Shown here: in pieces, positions 16,227 to 24,987 of the stretch
Layout: every line of letters begins with the position of its first letter
Numbering within the stretch: the stretch's first letter is position 1
From: Fidelibacterota bacterium UBA7301
GTDB taxonomy: Bacteria > Fidelibacterota > Marinisomatia > Marinisomatales > TCS55
DNA: 28,574 nucleotides
Reading direction: 5' to 3'
NCBI GenBank assembly: GCA_002471845.1
Contig: DKQT01000007.1
Location: 1-28,574, forward strand
The notes under the pieces: model-generated
The model's database searches: none
What the model was told of the DNA's origin: nothing
The model's input: the letters and a program-made list of their open reading frames with translations, nothing else
Program-made: the position numbers and the translations under genes

Positions 16227-18746
16227 TTAATATATTTCGCCGGCACCTTCTTCCATTTCCATGTCCTGACCATTTCGCTGACGGCTAAATCGACTCCTGT
16301 CCTCCATTTTTCCAAAACGATATTCCAAAGTTAATCGTATTATTTGACTACTCCAATTTCGATTAGAATTCTGATACCAATCCCGCTCCCCGTCCTCGTC
16401 TATATCTCCCCAAGTTTCAAATCCCATTCCTGAGAGTCCAAATGGATCATTCACATTCAATGTTAAATTCAGCCTCTCATCCATTAATTTCTTTTTTATT
16501 GACATAGAAGACCAAGTCATGGCGTCCATTTTACCAATTGCAATTTCTCTTGCTGGCATATAAAACATGAAAAACATGAACTCAGTCGTTGGTGTAATAT
16601 TCCATATGGTCGTTACTCTCATACGTTGGTTTTGGGCGGTCTTATTATAATCAGTGCCATATAAATCCGAGTTCAACTCATCCCAGTAATAACTACCTGA
16701 TAAAATTAGTCTTAACTTCTGACCGATTGAACCAACCGCACTGTATTCAAGTCCTTTGGTTTTTTGAGTACCAATATTCGCAAAGGTTGCCACAGATACA
16801 CCATCTGGTCTGATTTCTTTATAACGTTCCATTTTGTCTGTTGTATATCGGTAATAACCTCCCAAGGTTAATGAAATTCCTTTTGAAAAACGGCTAAAAT
16901 TCAACTCATATGAATCGGTGTATTCCGGCCCTAAAAAAGGATTTCCTTTTCTAATATTTCTGGTATCTTGACGAGAGCTAAAAGGATTTAACATTCGAGA
17001 GCGTGGGCGACGCACTCGTTTTGAATAACTCGTCTGAATTTGCAATAATTGTGGTGCACCAAATGTTACAGATAGACTTGGATAGAAACTTTTATAATCA
17101 TTATTAAATGACTCATCGGTTGTTTTGAGTTCAGACATCATATCAACAGTTTCGTATCTACCGCCAACGTTATAACCAATAAATCCCAGGGCCCCGCCAT
17201 ATTGGATGTAAGCTGCATGCACGGTTTCATTATAAACGAAATCATTACTAAATGTTCTATCAGGAATGTATTGATTGGTTGTTTGGTCAAAGACTTCGGC
17301 TATTTGAGTATCACCTCGATCAGTTGATTTGCTGGCCAGCCCAACTTCTAGCTTACTATTATCACTAAAAGGGTGAGAATAGTCCAACTTAAAATCAAAA
17401 CCCTTACTTGTTCCGTCTTGCCCATTTATTGCTTTATCCAAATCTACAAAATCTGCACCACCATCATCTGTATTATAATATTCATTTAGACCATCATTGA
17501 GGCCATCAGAAAATCGAACATATGATGCGAGCTTTTGCTTGGGATTCGTGAACTTCTTATCATAATTCAGATTGATATTATATCCATTTCGATCACCGTC
17601 ACTCGTTGTAGTGCGATAATATTTTTTTTCTCCCGGCCCAGTGTCTACTGTATAAGTTTCACCATCACTATTTCGATTTCCATTACTTATGGTTGTTGAG
17701 ACAGCCAATGACTGTGTTGGATCGATAAAATATTCAAAACCTGTCTTTACAAATAAATTAGGACCTCCTGATTTTGAATCGCTATCTTGATTAAGTTCAT
17801 TCCTAAAGGCGGGAAAATCCATCCACCTATAACTGTCTCCATCTGAGACCCTCTTTCGATCGTTCATCCCTAGGTTTATAAATGAATTAAAGGTGATGGT
17901 GCGATAATTCACTTGTCCAGATAGATTGGTTCCCCCTTGCGAATCACCACCTGTATTTACATTGCCATTTAAGCCGGCGAATTTATTTTCTTTCAGCACG
18001 ATATTGATGATACCAGCCATCCCTTCTGGATCATACTTGGCACCGGGATTGGTCATTACCTCAATATCCGCAATGTTTGCAGCAGGTACACTTTGAAGTA
18101 ATGATTTTATATCACCGCCTGCAATACTTGACGGTTTTCCATCGATCATAAGGTTCACCCTTGAACTACCTCTTAGACTGATATTATCATCTGGGTCAAC
18201 TTCAACACCCGGGACCTGCCGTAAGGCATCAATGGCATTGCCACCGGTTGCCAGTGAATTTTTTTCTACATTGAAAACTCGTTTTTCAGCCGTTTGGACA
18301 AATAAAGGACGCTCTCCTTCAACATCAATACCAGCCATCTGTAAAGTTGTTTGAGTTAAAGAAATTGTTTCAAGATTATATTCTGTCTGATTTTCCCCGA
18401 ATGGCATAAATGTGTAGGGTCCAAGTTCGACCTTTTTATAGCCAATATATTCAATAACAACTTTATGACGACCTAGTGCAATTTCTTTAATATGGAATTC
18501 TCCATCTTCATTTGTAATCCCGCCAGTCATTATGGTATTGCTACGATTATTAATAATTGCGACTGAAGCGTATGCAATAGGAGTATTTGAAGCAGAATCC
18601 ACAACTGTACCATAGACTACACCAATCTTGGGAACTTTTGTTGGGTCCATTTGCCGTTGCGACATACCGCCACGGCGTCCTCCTCCATGCTGGGCAAAAC
18701 ACAGACTGGTAATAATTAGTATTGAAATAAATAAAATTTTACGCAT
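16227..18746 (-). CDS. TonB-dependent outer-membrane receptor with carboxypeptidase-regulatory-like domain
   Basis: The 839-residue protein has a signal peptide (ISILIITSLCFA), a carboxypeptidase-regulatory-like domain at about 41-130 (VVYGTVVDSASNTPIAYASV to VIEYIGYKKVELG), a plug at about 165-260 (DALRQVPGVEVD, LRGSSRVNLMIDGKP, INIVLKEN), and an outer-membrane barrel of the type common in FCB bacteria. The last strand, IIRLTLEYRF, ends near residue 813 and is followed by a charged 26-residue tail ending GAGEIY, so the barrel does not end on Phe at the C-terminus. It imports a large or scarce nutrient using TonB energy; ligand unknown. No SusD partner lies beside it. AAGGAG lies 15 bases from the ATG, farther than usual. 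Confidence 0.92.
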   Translation of the reverse strand: MRKILFISILIITSLCFAQHGGGRRGGMSQRQMDPTKVPKIGVVYGTVVDSASNTPIAYASVAIINNRSNTIMTGGITNEDGEFHIKEIALGRHKVVIEYIGYKKVELGPYTFMPFGENQTEYNLETISLTQTTLQMAGIDVEGERPLFVQTAEKRVFNVEKNSLATGGNAIDALRQVPGVEVDPDDNISLRGSSRVNLMIDGKPSSIAGGDIKSLLQSVPAANIADIEVMTNPGAKYDPEGMAGIINIVLKENKFAGLNGNVNTGGDSQGGTNLSGQVNYRTITFNSFINLGMNDRKRVSDGDSYRWMDFPAFRNELNQDSDSKSGGPNLFVKTGFEYFIDPTQSLAVSTTISNGNRNSDGETYTVDTGPGEKKYYRTTTSDGDRNGYNINLNYDKKFTNPKQKLASYVRFSDGLNDGLNEYYNTDDGGADFVDLDKAINGQDGTSKGFDFKLDYSHPFSDNSKLEVGLASKSTDRGDTQIAEVFDQTTNQYIPDRTFSNDFVYNETVHAAYIQYGGALGFIGYNVGGRYETVDMMSELKTTDESFNNDYKSFYPSLSVTFGAPQLLQIQTSYSKRVRRPRSRMLNPFSSRQDTRNIRKGNPFLGPEYTDSYELNFSRFSKGISLTLGGYYRYTTDKMERYKEIRPDGVSVATFANIGTQKTKGLEYSAVGSIGQKLRLILSGSYYWDELNSDLYGTDYNKTAQNQRMRVTTIWNITPTTEFMFFMFYMPAREIAIGKMDAMTWSSMSIKKKLMDERLNLTLNVNDPFGLSGMGFETWGDIDEDGERDWYQNSNRNWSSQIIRLTLEYRFGKMEDRSRFSRQRNGQDMEMEEGAGEIY

Positions 18747-18882
18747 GAATCTTACTATTAACTCCTTATTTTGAGATTTTAGACAATTATTTTTACTATT
18801 AGTTAAATTTATATTCCCAAATAATTTGATATTAATAATACGGTGAAATTAATGATTATCTTTTATCTAAAATACTTATCAC

Positions 18883-20517
18883 TTACTTAATGTCAAATTT
18901 AGATGGATACTGTTTATGCCAACCCGTTGCTTCCTGGTAGGCCTTGGCCACCGCTAATACATTCCCATCTTCATACAGATCACCGATAAAACTGATACTA
19001 GTGGGCGTTCCTTTTTCATTAAACCCGTTTGGGACAACCACACATGGGTGACCTGTCAAATTGGTCCGAAGGAGGTTATCGCCAAAAAAAGATGGTACTA
19101 TGTACACATCTACAGTTTCCATGAGTTCGGCCATTTTTTGATTCAAAATCGTCCGGGCCCGGTTGGCGTTTATATATTCCACTGCTGGAATGAAACGTGC
19201 TTCACGGAAGACATTGGGCCAGGCATTTTTAATCTGTCGTACTAATCCATTATCCCGATTTGTACGCGTCAGTCCATCAAAGGCTGCTGCAGCTTCTGCC
19301 TGAAGGACAAATGAAAGCGCTCGGGTAGGAAATTCAGGCAGTTCTATCGGTATCAGTTCCAAACCCAATGATTCCAGTACAGCCAGAACCGCTTGATCAT
19401 TTTCACTGACAGCTGAATCGGCAAAAGCAGAATTAATATAGCCCACCCTTAGATTTTTCAAACCCCGTTTAGATGGATATTGAAAGGGGACATCCATCAC
19501 TGCACGGTCTATAGTATCGACCCCACGTATAGTATTAAAAACAATAGCAGCCCCTTCTACGGAACGGGTCATAGGACCTAACTTATCCATAGACCAACTC
19601 AGGGCCATGGCGCCGGACCGGCTCACTGTTCCGAATGAAGGTCTCAGTCCCGTTACCCCATTCCGTGTGGCGGGTGAAACGATTGAGCCCCAAGTTTCAG
19701 AGCCGATTGAAAAGCCCACCAGTCCCGCCGCCGTGGCTGAACCAGGTCCCGCAGATGATCCGCTGGAACCCTGTTCCGTATTCCATGGATTTCTTGTTTT
19801 TCCGCCATACCAAACATCTCCCCAGGCCAATGCGCCTAAAGTTAATTTCGCCACTAACACCGCTCCCGCTTCTTCGAGTTTTTCCACCACCGTAGCCTTT
19901 TCATTCAGCACTTGATCTTTGAAAGGCGCGGCGCCCCAAGTAGTCTTATACCCGGGAACAGCCAAAAGGTCCTTCGCCCCCCATGGTATTCCATGAAGAG
20001 GACCACGGTATTTCCCCCGGGCAATTTCCAAATCCGCCTTCCGGGCCTGCTTGATGGACAATTCTTCGGTGATGGTGACAACACATTCCAGTTCTGGACC
20101 GTATTTTTTAAGGCGATCGATGTACATGCGTGTGAGCTCTTCAGAAGTAATTTTCTGAGTCCGCAATAAGTAGGCCAATTGGGGAACGGTCATAAAAGCG
20201 CATTGCTCAATATTTTCAGGCCTCTTGGTTGGTATATCGTGAAACTGAAACTTATCCCGGCCTGTGGGCAGGTTCATCCCCGAAGGATGGGGATTATAGT
20301 AAAGGGGAAAGGCTACATCATTGGGCAGATCTACCGAACGAAGTTTTTCAAATTGGGACAGGCGATCATTTACACCATTATTAAGAGAGTCCCGCTCTGC
20401 TTTCGTAAATTTTAACCCCATAATTTTTTCGGCTGAGGCTAAATCAAATCTTGATACGGTATTTTGTTCGCACCCAAAAATCGTTAATGCAGCAAAAAGA
20501 GAAATCTTCCTTATCAT
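18883..20517 (-). CDS. Amidase-signature hydrolase, lipoprotein
   Basis: The 544-residue protein starts with a lipoprotein signal (LTIFGC, Cys16). The amidase signature triad is complete: Lys182 in WGAKDLL, the cis-Ser Ser254 in SGSSAGPGSATAAG, and the nucleophile Ser278 in GSETWGSIVSP. The cis-Ser to nucleophile distance of 24 residues equals that of malonamidase E2 and FAAH. The Ser-rich loop is slightly altered (SSAG instead of SSGG). It should hydrolyse amide bonds at the envelope; the substrate is unknown. The extra N-terminal 100 residues are not part of the core domain. It is divergent from the M20-APC-selenoprotein operon. Confidence 0.9.
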   Translation of the reverse strand: MIRKISLFAALTIFGCEQNTVSRFDLASAEKIMGLKFTKAERDSLNNGVNDRLSQFEKLRSVDLPNDVAFPLYYNPHPSGMNLPTGRDKFQFHDIPTKRPENIEQCAFMTVPQLAYLLRTQKITSEELTRMYIDRLKKYGPELECVVTITEELSIKQARKADLEIARGKYRGPLHGIPWGAKDLLAVPGYKTTWGAAPFKDQVLNEKATVVEKLEEAGAVLVAKLTLGALAWGDVWYGGKTRNPWNTEQGSSGSSAGPGSATAAGLVGFSIGSETWGSIVSPATRNGVTGLRPSFGTVSRSGAMALSWSMDKLGPMTRSVEGAAIVFNTIRGVDTIDRAVMDVPFQYPSKRGLKNLRVGYINSAFADSAVSENDQAVLAVLESLGLELIPIELPEFPTRALSFVLQAEAAAAFDGLTRTNRDNGLVRQIKNAWPNVFREARFIPAVEYINANRARTILNQKMAELMETVDVYIVPSFFGDNLLRTNLTGHPCVVVPNGFNEKGTPTSISFIGDLYEDGNVLAVAKAYQEATGWHKQYPSKFDIK

Positions 20518-20535
20518 AATTATTCTTTCATTTGT

Positions 20536-20541
20536 ATTATA
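20536..20541 (-). promoter_or_regulatory. Putative -10 element for the amidase gene
   Basis: The minus strand carries a perfect TATAAT about 18 bases before the amidase ATG at 20517. The -35 position (TCATTG) is weak. It is located in the 110-base divergent gap shared with the plus-strand operon. Confidence 0.4.
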
Positions 20542-20627
20542 ACAGTCAAGTAAATCTACAATGAAGCCGAGGGCATTGCATCTCTTTTCTAATCCACCTA
20601 CTTTCCATCCAACACAGGAGAAAATTA

Positions 20628-21764
20628 TTGAAAAGTGAATTGATAAAATACTTGACAGATTTAGTGGCGATTAATTCAGTAAATCCAGATTTGTCCAGAG
20701 ATGGACAAGGCGAACGGAAGGTCGCCAAATATGTTCATAACTTTTTCCTCGGATTGGGAATCCCATCAGAAGTCCATACCATTCAGGATGACCGCTGCAA
20801 CACAACCGCTTTCCTTGAAGGGAATAGTTGCGATAAAATTCTGCTGATGAATGGCCATTTAGATACTGTGGGTATCGAGGGGATGAATGATCCTTTTATC
20901 CTTCGCAAAGATGGTGATCGGCTTTACGGCCGGGGCACTTATGATATGCTGGCAGGTTGTGCGGTCCAAATGGGATTAGCAAAATATTTTTCTGAGAATC
21001 CTTGCCCCATATCCCTGGCATTCTCTTTTGTAGCAGACGAAGAAAACCTCAGCATGGGCATGGAGTATTTGGTTCAGAATTTTCTCCCTACTCTTTCCGC
21101 AAAACCATTCTTAGGGATTTTTATGGAACCCACAGAAGAAGCCATCGGCATCAGCCATAAGGGATATACCTGGTATGAACTGAAGATCAAAGGATTGGCC
21201 GCACACGGGAGCCGGCCAGAAGAAGGCACCAGCGCTATCTTTCCCCTTTCATCTGCTTTAAAGGAATTGGAATCAATTAACAGAGAATTATCGCAAGAAA
21301 AACCCCATCCATACCTAGGAAATGCCACTCTCCACCCCGGATTAATTCATGGCGGAACGGCCCAAAGTGTCATAGCTGCCGAAGCGACATTGAACTGGGA
21401 GAGACGCACACTCCCGGGAGAATCACAAGAAAAACTGGATACTGAATTATCCCGAGTGATCTCCGCCGTGGCAGATGCTCCGGGAAATCATCAGGTAATG
21501 GGGAAACAAATTTACAGCCGCCCACCCAATGAAGCAGATGATGAACCACTAATCCAAAAATTGCGAGAAGCGGCGGGAGGACAAGGCTATAATGGCATGT
21601 CTTACTGGGCCGATTCAGCCTTGGCCTCCCAAGCGGGGATTCCTTCCATTTTGTTCGGTCCAGCGGGCCATGGTGCCCATGCCATCGATGAATGGGTAAG
21701 TGAATCGAGCCTGTTAAATTGTTATCAGGCCATGAAATCATTCATCCTTGGGTTTAATTCATAA
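20628..21764 (+). CDS. M20-family deacylase/peptidase (ArgE/DapE-like)
   Basis: The 378-residue protein has no signal peptide and is cytoplasmic. Dizinc M20 motifs are intact: NGHLDTVG (His77, Asp79), GRGTYDMLAG (Asp106), ADEEN (Glu138, Glu139), MEPTEE (Glu167) and GPAGHGAHAIDE (His351). This is the ArgE/DapE/CPG2 group, which removes acyl groups from, or cleaves, N-blocked amino acids and small peptides. The start is TTG, set by AGGAG eight bases upstream; no better ATG exists. It is directly followed by a permease gene (stop TAA abuts ATG), so the enzyme probably works with an imported amino-acid or peptide substrate. Confidence 0.9.
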   Translation: MKSELIKYLTDLVAINSVNPDLSRDGQGERKVAKYVHNFFLGLGIPSEVHTIQDDRCNTTAFLEGNSCDKILLMNGHLDTVGIEGMNDPFILRKDGDRLYGRGTYDMLAGCAVQMGLAKYFSENPCPISLAFSFVADEENLSMGMEYLVQNFLPTLSAKPFLGIFMEPTEEAIGISHKGYTWYELKIKGLAAHGSRPEEGTSAIFPLSSALKELESINRELSQEKPHPYLGNATLHPGLIHGGTAQSVIAAEATLNWERRTLPGESQEKLDTELSRVISAVADAPGNHQVMGKQIYSRPPNEADDEPLIQKLREAAGGQGYNGMSYWADSALASQAGIPSILFGPAGHGAHAIDEWVSESSLLNCYQAMKSFILGFNS

Positions 21765-23108
21765 ATGGCCAAATTAAAACGCGACCTCGGTAAACTTTCC
21801 GGCTACGCCACCATAATCGGAATTTTGATTGGTGCCGGCATATTTCGCGTCACCGGTGAAGCAGGGGCTGTGGCAGGTTCAGCGGTACCCATTGCATACC
21901 TTCTTTTTACACCGATTGTGATCAGTACAGCTCTGGCCTATAGCGTTTTTACTTCCACCCCATTGGGTATGCGTCCAGGGGGCGCATACATCCACATCTC
22001 CCGAACTTTTGGGAATTACTACCTAGGATTCATTGCTATGTGGATGAAACTGTTGGCTTTCATCGGCGCTATTTCATTCATGTCCACTAGTCTAGGTGAA
22101 TACATGACTTTTTTTATTCCAGGTACAGATCCCCGTTTATGGGCTACGATTACCATGGTATTTTTTTATGGCGTTAATTTGTTTGGTATACGTCATTACG
22201 GCCATATTCAAACGGCTATGCTGGTGGTATTAATTTTTAGTATTCTAGTATTGGTCATTCCGGGTCTATTCGCCGTGGATTTGAGTTATTATGATCCCAT
22301 GCTTCCCAAGGGATTCAGTGGATTGCTGAAGGCCATGCCAATGCTATTTTTCAGTTATGCAGGTTTTGAAACCCTGGCTCAGGTAGCCGGTGAAACCAAA
22401 AACCCTACCAAAACGCTGCCAATGATATTTGTAAAAGGTGTATTGGCTTCCGTATTCATTTTCTTCTTTATGGCTTTTGTAGCCTTTGGCGTTTTACCTG
22501 CTGATACACTGGCGCAGTCCCAATCTGCTATGGCTGATGCATCAGCCGTATACCTACCCCCATGGGGTTCAAGTATTGTTGCCATGGGTGCCATGAGCGC
22601 ATTTTTAACCAGCATTAACGGTTCAATCCTAGTTCCCTCTCGCATGCTATTTGTGTTCAGTGAAGATCGCCTACTGCCCCACTTCCTGGCGGCGGTTCAT
22701 CCTAAATGGCGAACACCCCATGTAAGCCTTATCATCAGCGGTGTCATATGCACTGGCCTGGTATGGAGTAAATCTGCTTATTTTCTTATGAGCATCGGCC
22801 TAATCGGTATTTTCATTATTTACATCATACAGGGCCTGGCACTTATTGCCATGCCAACCATTAATAAACCATTATATGAATCAGCTGGATTCAAGCCACC
22901 TGTATGGGTACTTTATTTATTAGGTGGTATTACTGTGATATCGATGGGGTTTTTTATGGCCCAGATTATTGCAGACGTATTTTTATGGACACTGGGAGGT
23001 GTGACCTTAGGTACGCTCGTTTATTTCCTTGGACGATCAGCGGGAAAAAAGGAAGGATTTGATTATGATGCAAGAATGGAAGCAGACTACCATTTATTGG
23101 AGGAATAA
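21765..23108 (+). CDS. APC-superfamily amino acid permease
   Basis: A 447-residue integral membrane protein with about 12 hydrophobic helices. The first helix has the APC signature IGAGIF (residues 22-27) followed by RVTGEAGAVAG. A second signature, FFSYAGFETLAQVAGETKNP, lies in the helix 6 region. These features place it with the amino acid-polyamine-organocation transporters, driven by exchange or cation symport. The substrate is not visible. The gene starts immediately after the M20 stop and overlaps the next gene by one base (TAATG), so the three genes form one coupled operon. Confidence 0.9.
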   Translation: MAKLKRDLGKLSGYATIIGILIGAGIFRVTGEAGAVAGSAVPIAYLLFTPIVISTALAYSVFTSTPLGMRPGGAYIHISRTFGNYYLGFIAMWMKLLAFIGAISFMSTSLGEYMTFFIPGTDPRLWATITMVFFYGVNLFGIRHYGHIQTAMLVVLIFSILVLVIPGLFAVDLSYYDPMLPKGFSGLLKAMPMLFFSYAGFETLAQVAGETKNPTKTLPMIFVKGVLASVFIFFFMAFVAFGVLPADTLAQSQSAMADASAVYLPPWGSSIVAMGAMSAFLTSINGSILVPSRMLFVFSEDRLLPHFLAAVHPKWRTPHVSLIISGVICTGLVWSKSAYFLMSIGLIGIFIIYIIQGLALIAMPTINKPLYESAGFKPPVWVLYLLGGITVISMGFFMAQIIADVFLWTLGGVTLGTLVYFLGRSAGKKEGFDYDARMEADYHLLEE

Positions 23109-23653
23109 TGGCATACATTGACTTGATTGATGAAACAGATGCGTCAGGGGTTGTAAAACATGAATATGAAAAAGGAATTAAACGATCCGGCCGTGTTTAT
23201 AATATTTTAAAAGTGATGAGCCGCAGTCCGGCGGCCCTGCGGGATGCCATGCGGATGTATTTGACCATCATGTTCGGCCCTTCTGATCTATCCCGGGCCC
23301 AAAGGGAAATGCTGGCCACGGTTGTTTCCCGGGGCAACCACTGTTATTACTGAATCGAGGCCCATGGGAACGACTTCCGGGATGAAGTCCAGGACGAAGA
23401 ACTGGCGGCTCATATCAAGCATGATTGGCGTGGGGCGGACCTTTCTGAAGCTGACAAGGCTCTCTGTGAATGGGCGGAGAAATTAACCCTTACGCCGGAA
23501 GATATGTCAAAATCCCATGTGGAAGCATTGGAATTGACGGGGTTTTCTCAAATGGCCATCAGTGACGCGGCCCAGGTGGTGGGCTATTTTAATTATATCA
23601 ATAGAATTGCGGAGGGACTTGGCGTAGACCTGGAACCGGATATGAATAAATGA
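23108..23653 (+). CDS. AhpD-like peroxidase-related selenoprotein (in-frame UGA read as Sec82)
   Basis: Read through one internal TGA (23351-23353), the gene encodes 181 residues of the AhpD/carboxymuconolactone-decarboxylase fold, in the peroxidase-related branch. The N-terminal block RVYNILKVMSRSPAALRDAM and the block MFGPSDLSRAQREMLATVVS are typical. The active-site motif, normally CxxC followed by EAH, reads NHCYYUIEAHGNDF: Cys79, Sec82, His86. The frame after TGA stays open for 99 residues, to EGLGVDLEP, and ends at a normal TGA. A SECIS-like hairpin follows the codon. The ATG overlaps the permease stop, with GGAGG just upstream. Probable role: thiol/selenol peroxidase or disulfide reductase activity. 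A nonsense mutation is the alternative, but its exact location makes that unlikely. Automated callers would give only the 81-residue N-terminal fragment. Confidence 0.88.
23372..23389 (+). promoter_or_regulatory. Candidate bacterial SECIS hairpin for Sec82
   Basis: GACTTC (23372-23377) and GAAGTC (23384-23389) form a perfect 6-bp stem around the loop CGGGAT. Its second loop base is G, as the bacterial SECIS model requires (a G in the first two loop positions). The loop G is about 25 nt after the UGA, inside the usual 16-37 nt range. It lies within the coding region, as bacterial SECIS elements do. SelB binding is inferred, not shown. Confidence 0.72.
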
Positions 23654-23686
23654 TGTGGCATCAATCACAGTATCATATCAATAAAT

Positions 23687-24907
23687 GTGCGTAATTTTAA
23701 CCCTGATTGTCTAATCTGGGAAAATCTTATAAAAAAAATATTATTACTTACATTGGCTATTGGAATTTTTTCCTGTGAGAAGGATGTATCTATTGAAAAT
23801 CAGATTGTCGGAACCTGGTACATGCCCCAGACATTGAACCGCCATACCGCCGGAATATCGGTGGACGATGTGGCCAGCCACAGTTTGAATGCGTGGAATT
23901 ATTCCATGGTCATTACCACTAATTCTAACCAAGAGTTGATCGATCGTATGGCCAAAGGTGAAGGTGCCATCAATATCACAGGTGTTGTAGAAGATGAGAT
24001 CAAATTTATGCAAGGATGGTTTGATGAAATGACCGGGGAGGCGGGCGTATCTATCACAAATTATAACTGGAATGACTTTCAAGAATATTCTGATAAACCA
24101 ATGATTTCAGGATACATGGATAATTATTCTAACCAATACCAGGATTCAGTCATCGTTTGGTATAATGACAGTACGGGCACCTACGACACCATGACTGGAT
24201 GGTGGTATTCAGATTTCATCGGCGTGTACTTTAATGACGGAAATTATATTGAGGTCAATGATGAAATTGATTTCACTTTTGATGGTAAAAAATTGGATAT
24301 TCCAAATCAAACGTTTACCGTGAATGACAGTGTTTCGCTTTCCTTGGGCGGCACCTTAACCCATGCCACCATTAATATCCCTGCCAATACACCCACAGAG
24401 ATTTTTAGTCATAGGGATGACACATCATGGGATTACGGCTCATGGACCATACATATTGAAGAGGGTGGCCGCTGGGTTGAAGTGTACACCTGGGAGGACC
24501 CCTACGACTCTTCCGGATGGACACACACCTATACCGATTCAACGATAGCTGAATGGGAGTTGGATGGTGATACTTTATTGGTGACCTACCGCTATGATGA
24601 TATTTGGGTTAACGCTGGTGATGGCCCTGGGATTGGACAAGGCACATGGCTTTATCAAGTTGCCTATACCTATGAGCTAAACGATAGCGAATTGAAATTG
24701 ACCAATGAATTTGATATGTGCCAGGGAGAAACCTATTGTAAGGTATGGTTGGAATGGGAATATGGATTGGATCCTGGGAGTTTAGAAGAATTCAAAATGG
24801 TATGGGCCCTTGAGTTCACTAAAACGCCATCTGCAAGATCAAGAGAGTTCCGGGGACCATTCCGGACGGTTATCGAGCGGTTTCCGCCGTATAGTTTAAT
24901 GAAGTAG
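23687..24907 (+). CDS. Lipoprotein of unknown function, start uncertain
   Basis: The protein is up to 406 residues and carries a lipoprotein signal, KILLLTLAIGIFSC, with the lipidated Cys at residue 30 if the GTG at 23687 is the start. No canonical start lies closer except an internal TTG that would cut the signal, and no good Shine-Dalgarno precedes the GTG. A non-canonical start near ATAAAAAAAATA, with GGGAA upstream, is possible. The mature protein is rich in Trp, Tyr, Asp and Thr and in short beta strands. QIVGTWYM near its start resembles lipocalin-like lipoprotein domains. It is in the same frame as, and 33 bases after, the selenoprotein stop. Function not recognised. Confidence 0.72.
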   Translation: MRNFNPDCLIWENLIKKILLLTLAIGIFSCEKDVSIENQIVGTWYMPQTLNRHTAGISVDDVASHSLNAWNYSMVITTNSNQELIDRMAKGEGAINITGVVEDEIKFMQGWFDEMTGEAGVSITNYNWNDFQEYSDKPMISGYMDNYSNQYQDSVIVWYNDSTGTYDTMTGWWYSDFIGVYFNDGNYIEVNDEIDFTFDGKKLDIPNQTFTVNDSVSLSLGGTLTHATINIPANTPTEIFSHRDDTSWDYGSWTIHIEEGGRWVEVYTWEDPYDSSGWTHTYTDSTIAEWELDGDTLLVTYRYDDIWVNAGDGPGIGQGTWLYQVAYTYELNDSELKLTNEFDMCQGETYCKVWLEWEYGLDPGSLEEFKMVWALEFTKTPSARSREFRGPFRTVIERFPPYSLMK

Positions 24908-24974
24908 ATTGTAGGGGCGAGCCCACGCCTACCGGTCGGCGGGTAAACATGTTTGCCCCCTACAATCGTTTTAT
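24907..24974 (+). terminator. Long inverted repeat with T-rich tail (terminator or dispersed repeat)
   Basis: GATTGTAGGGG (24907-24917) pairs with CCCCTACAATC (24957-24967), 11 bp with a 39-base interior that itself holds GC-rich dyads around ACCGGT. The plus strand continues GTTTTATTTTT, suiting termination of the lipoprotein gene. The GTAGGGGC/GCCCCCTAC arm style also resembles dispersed intergenic repeats in many bacterial genomes. It lies between two convergent genes. Confidence 0.65.
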
Positions 24975-24987
24975 TTTTACATTGTGG

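Noticed and set aside
23351..23353. TGA as a general sense codon (recoded genome) or as a plain nonsense mutation
   Set aside because: TGA ends several intact genes here (for example at 13072, 15065, 23653 and 28483), so it is not generally recoded. A random nonsense change falling exactly on the second redox Cys, with no other damage and a SECIS-like hairpin after it, is much less likely than selenocysteine.
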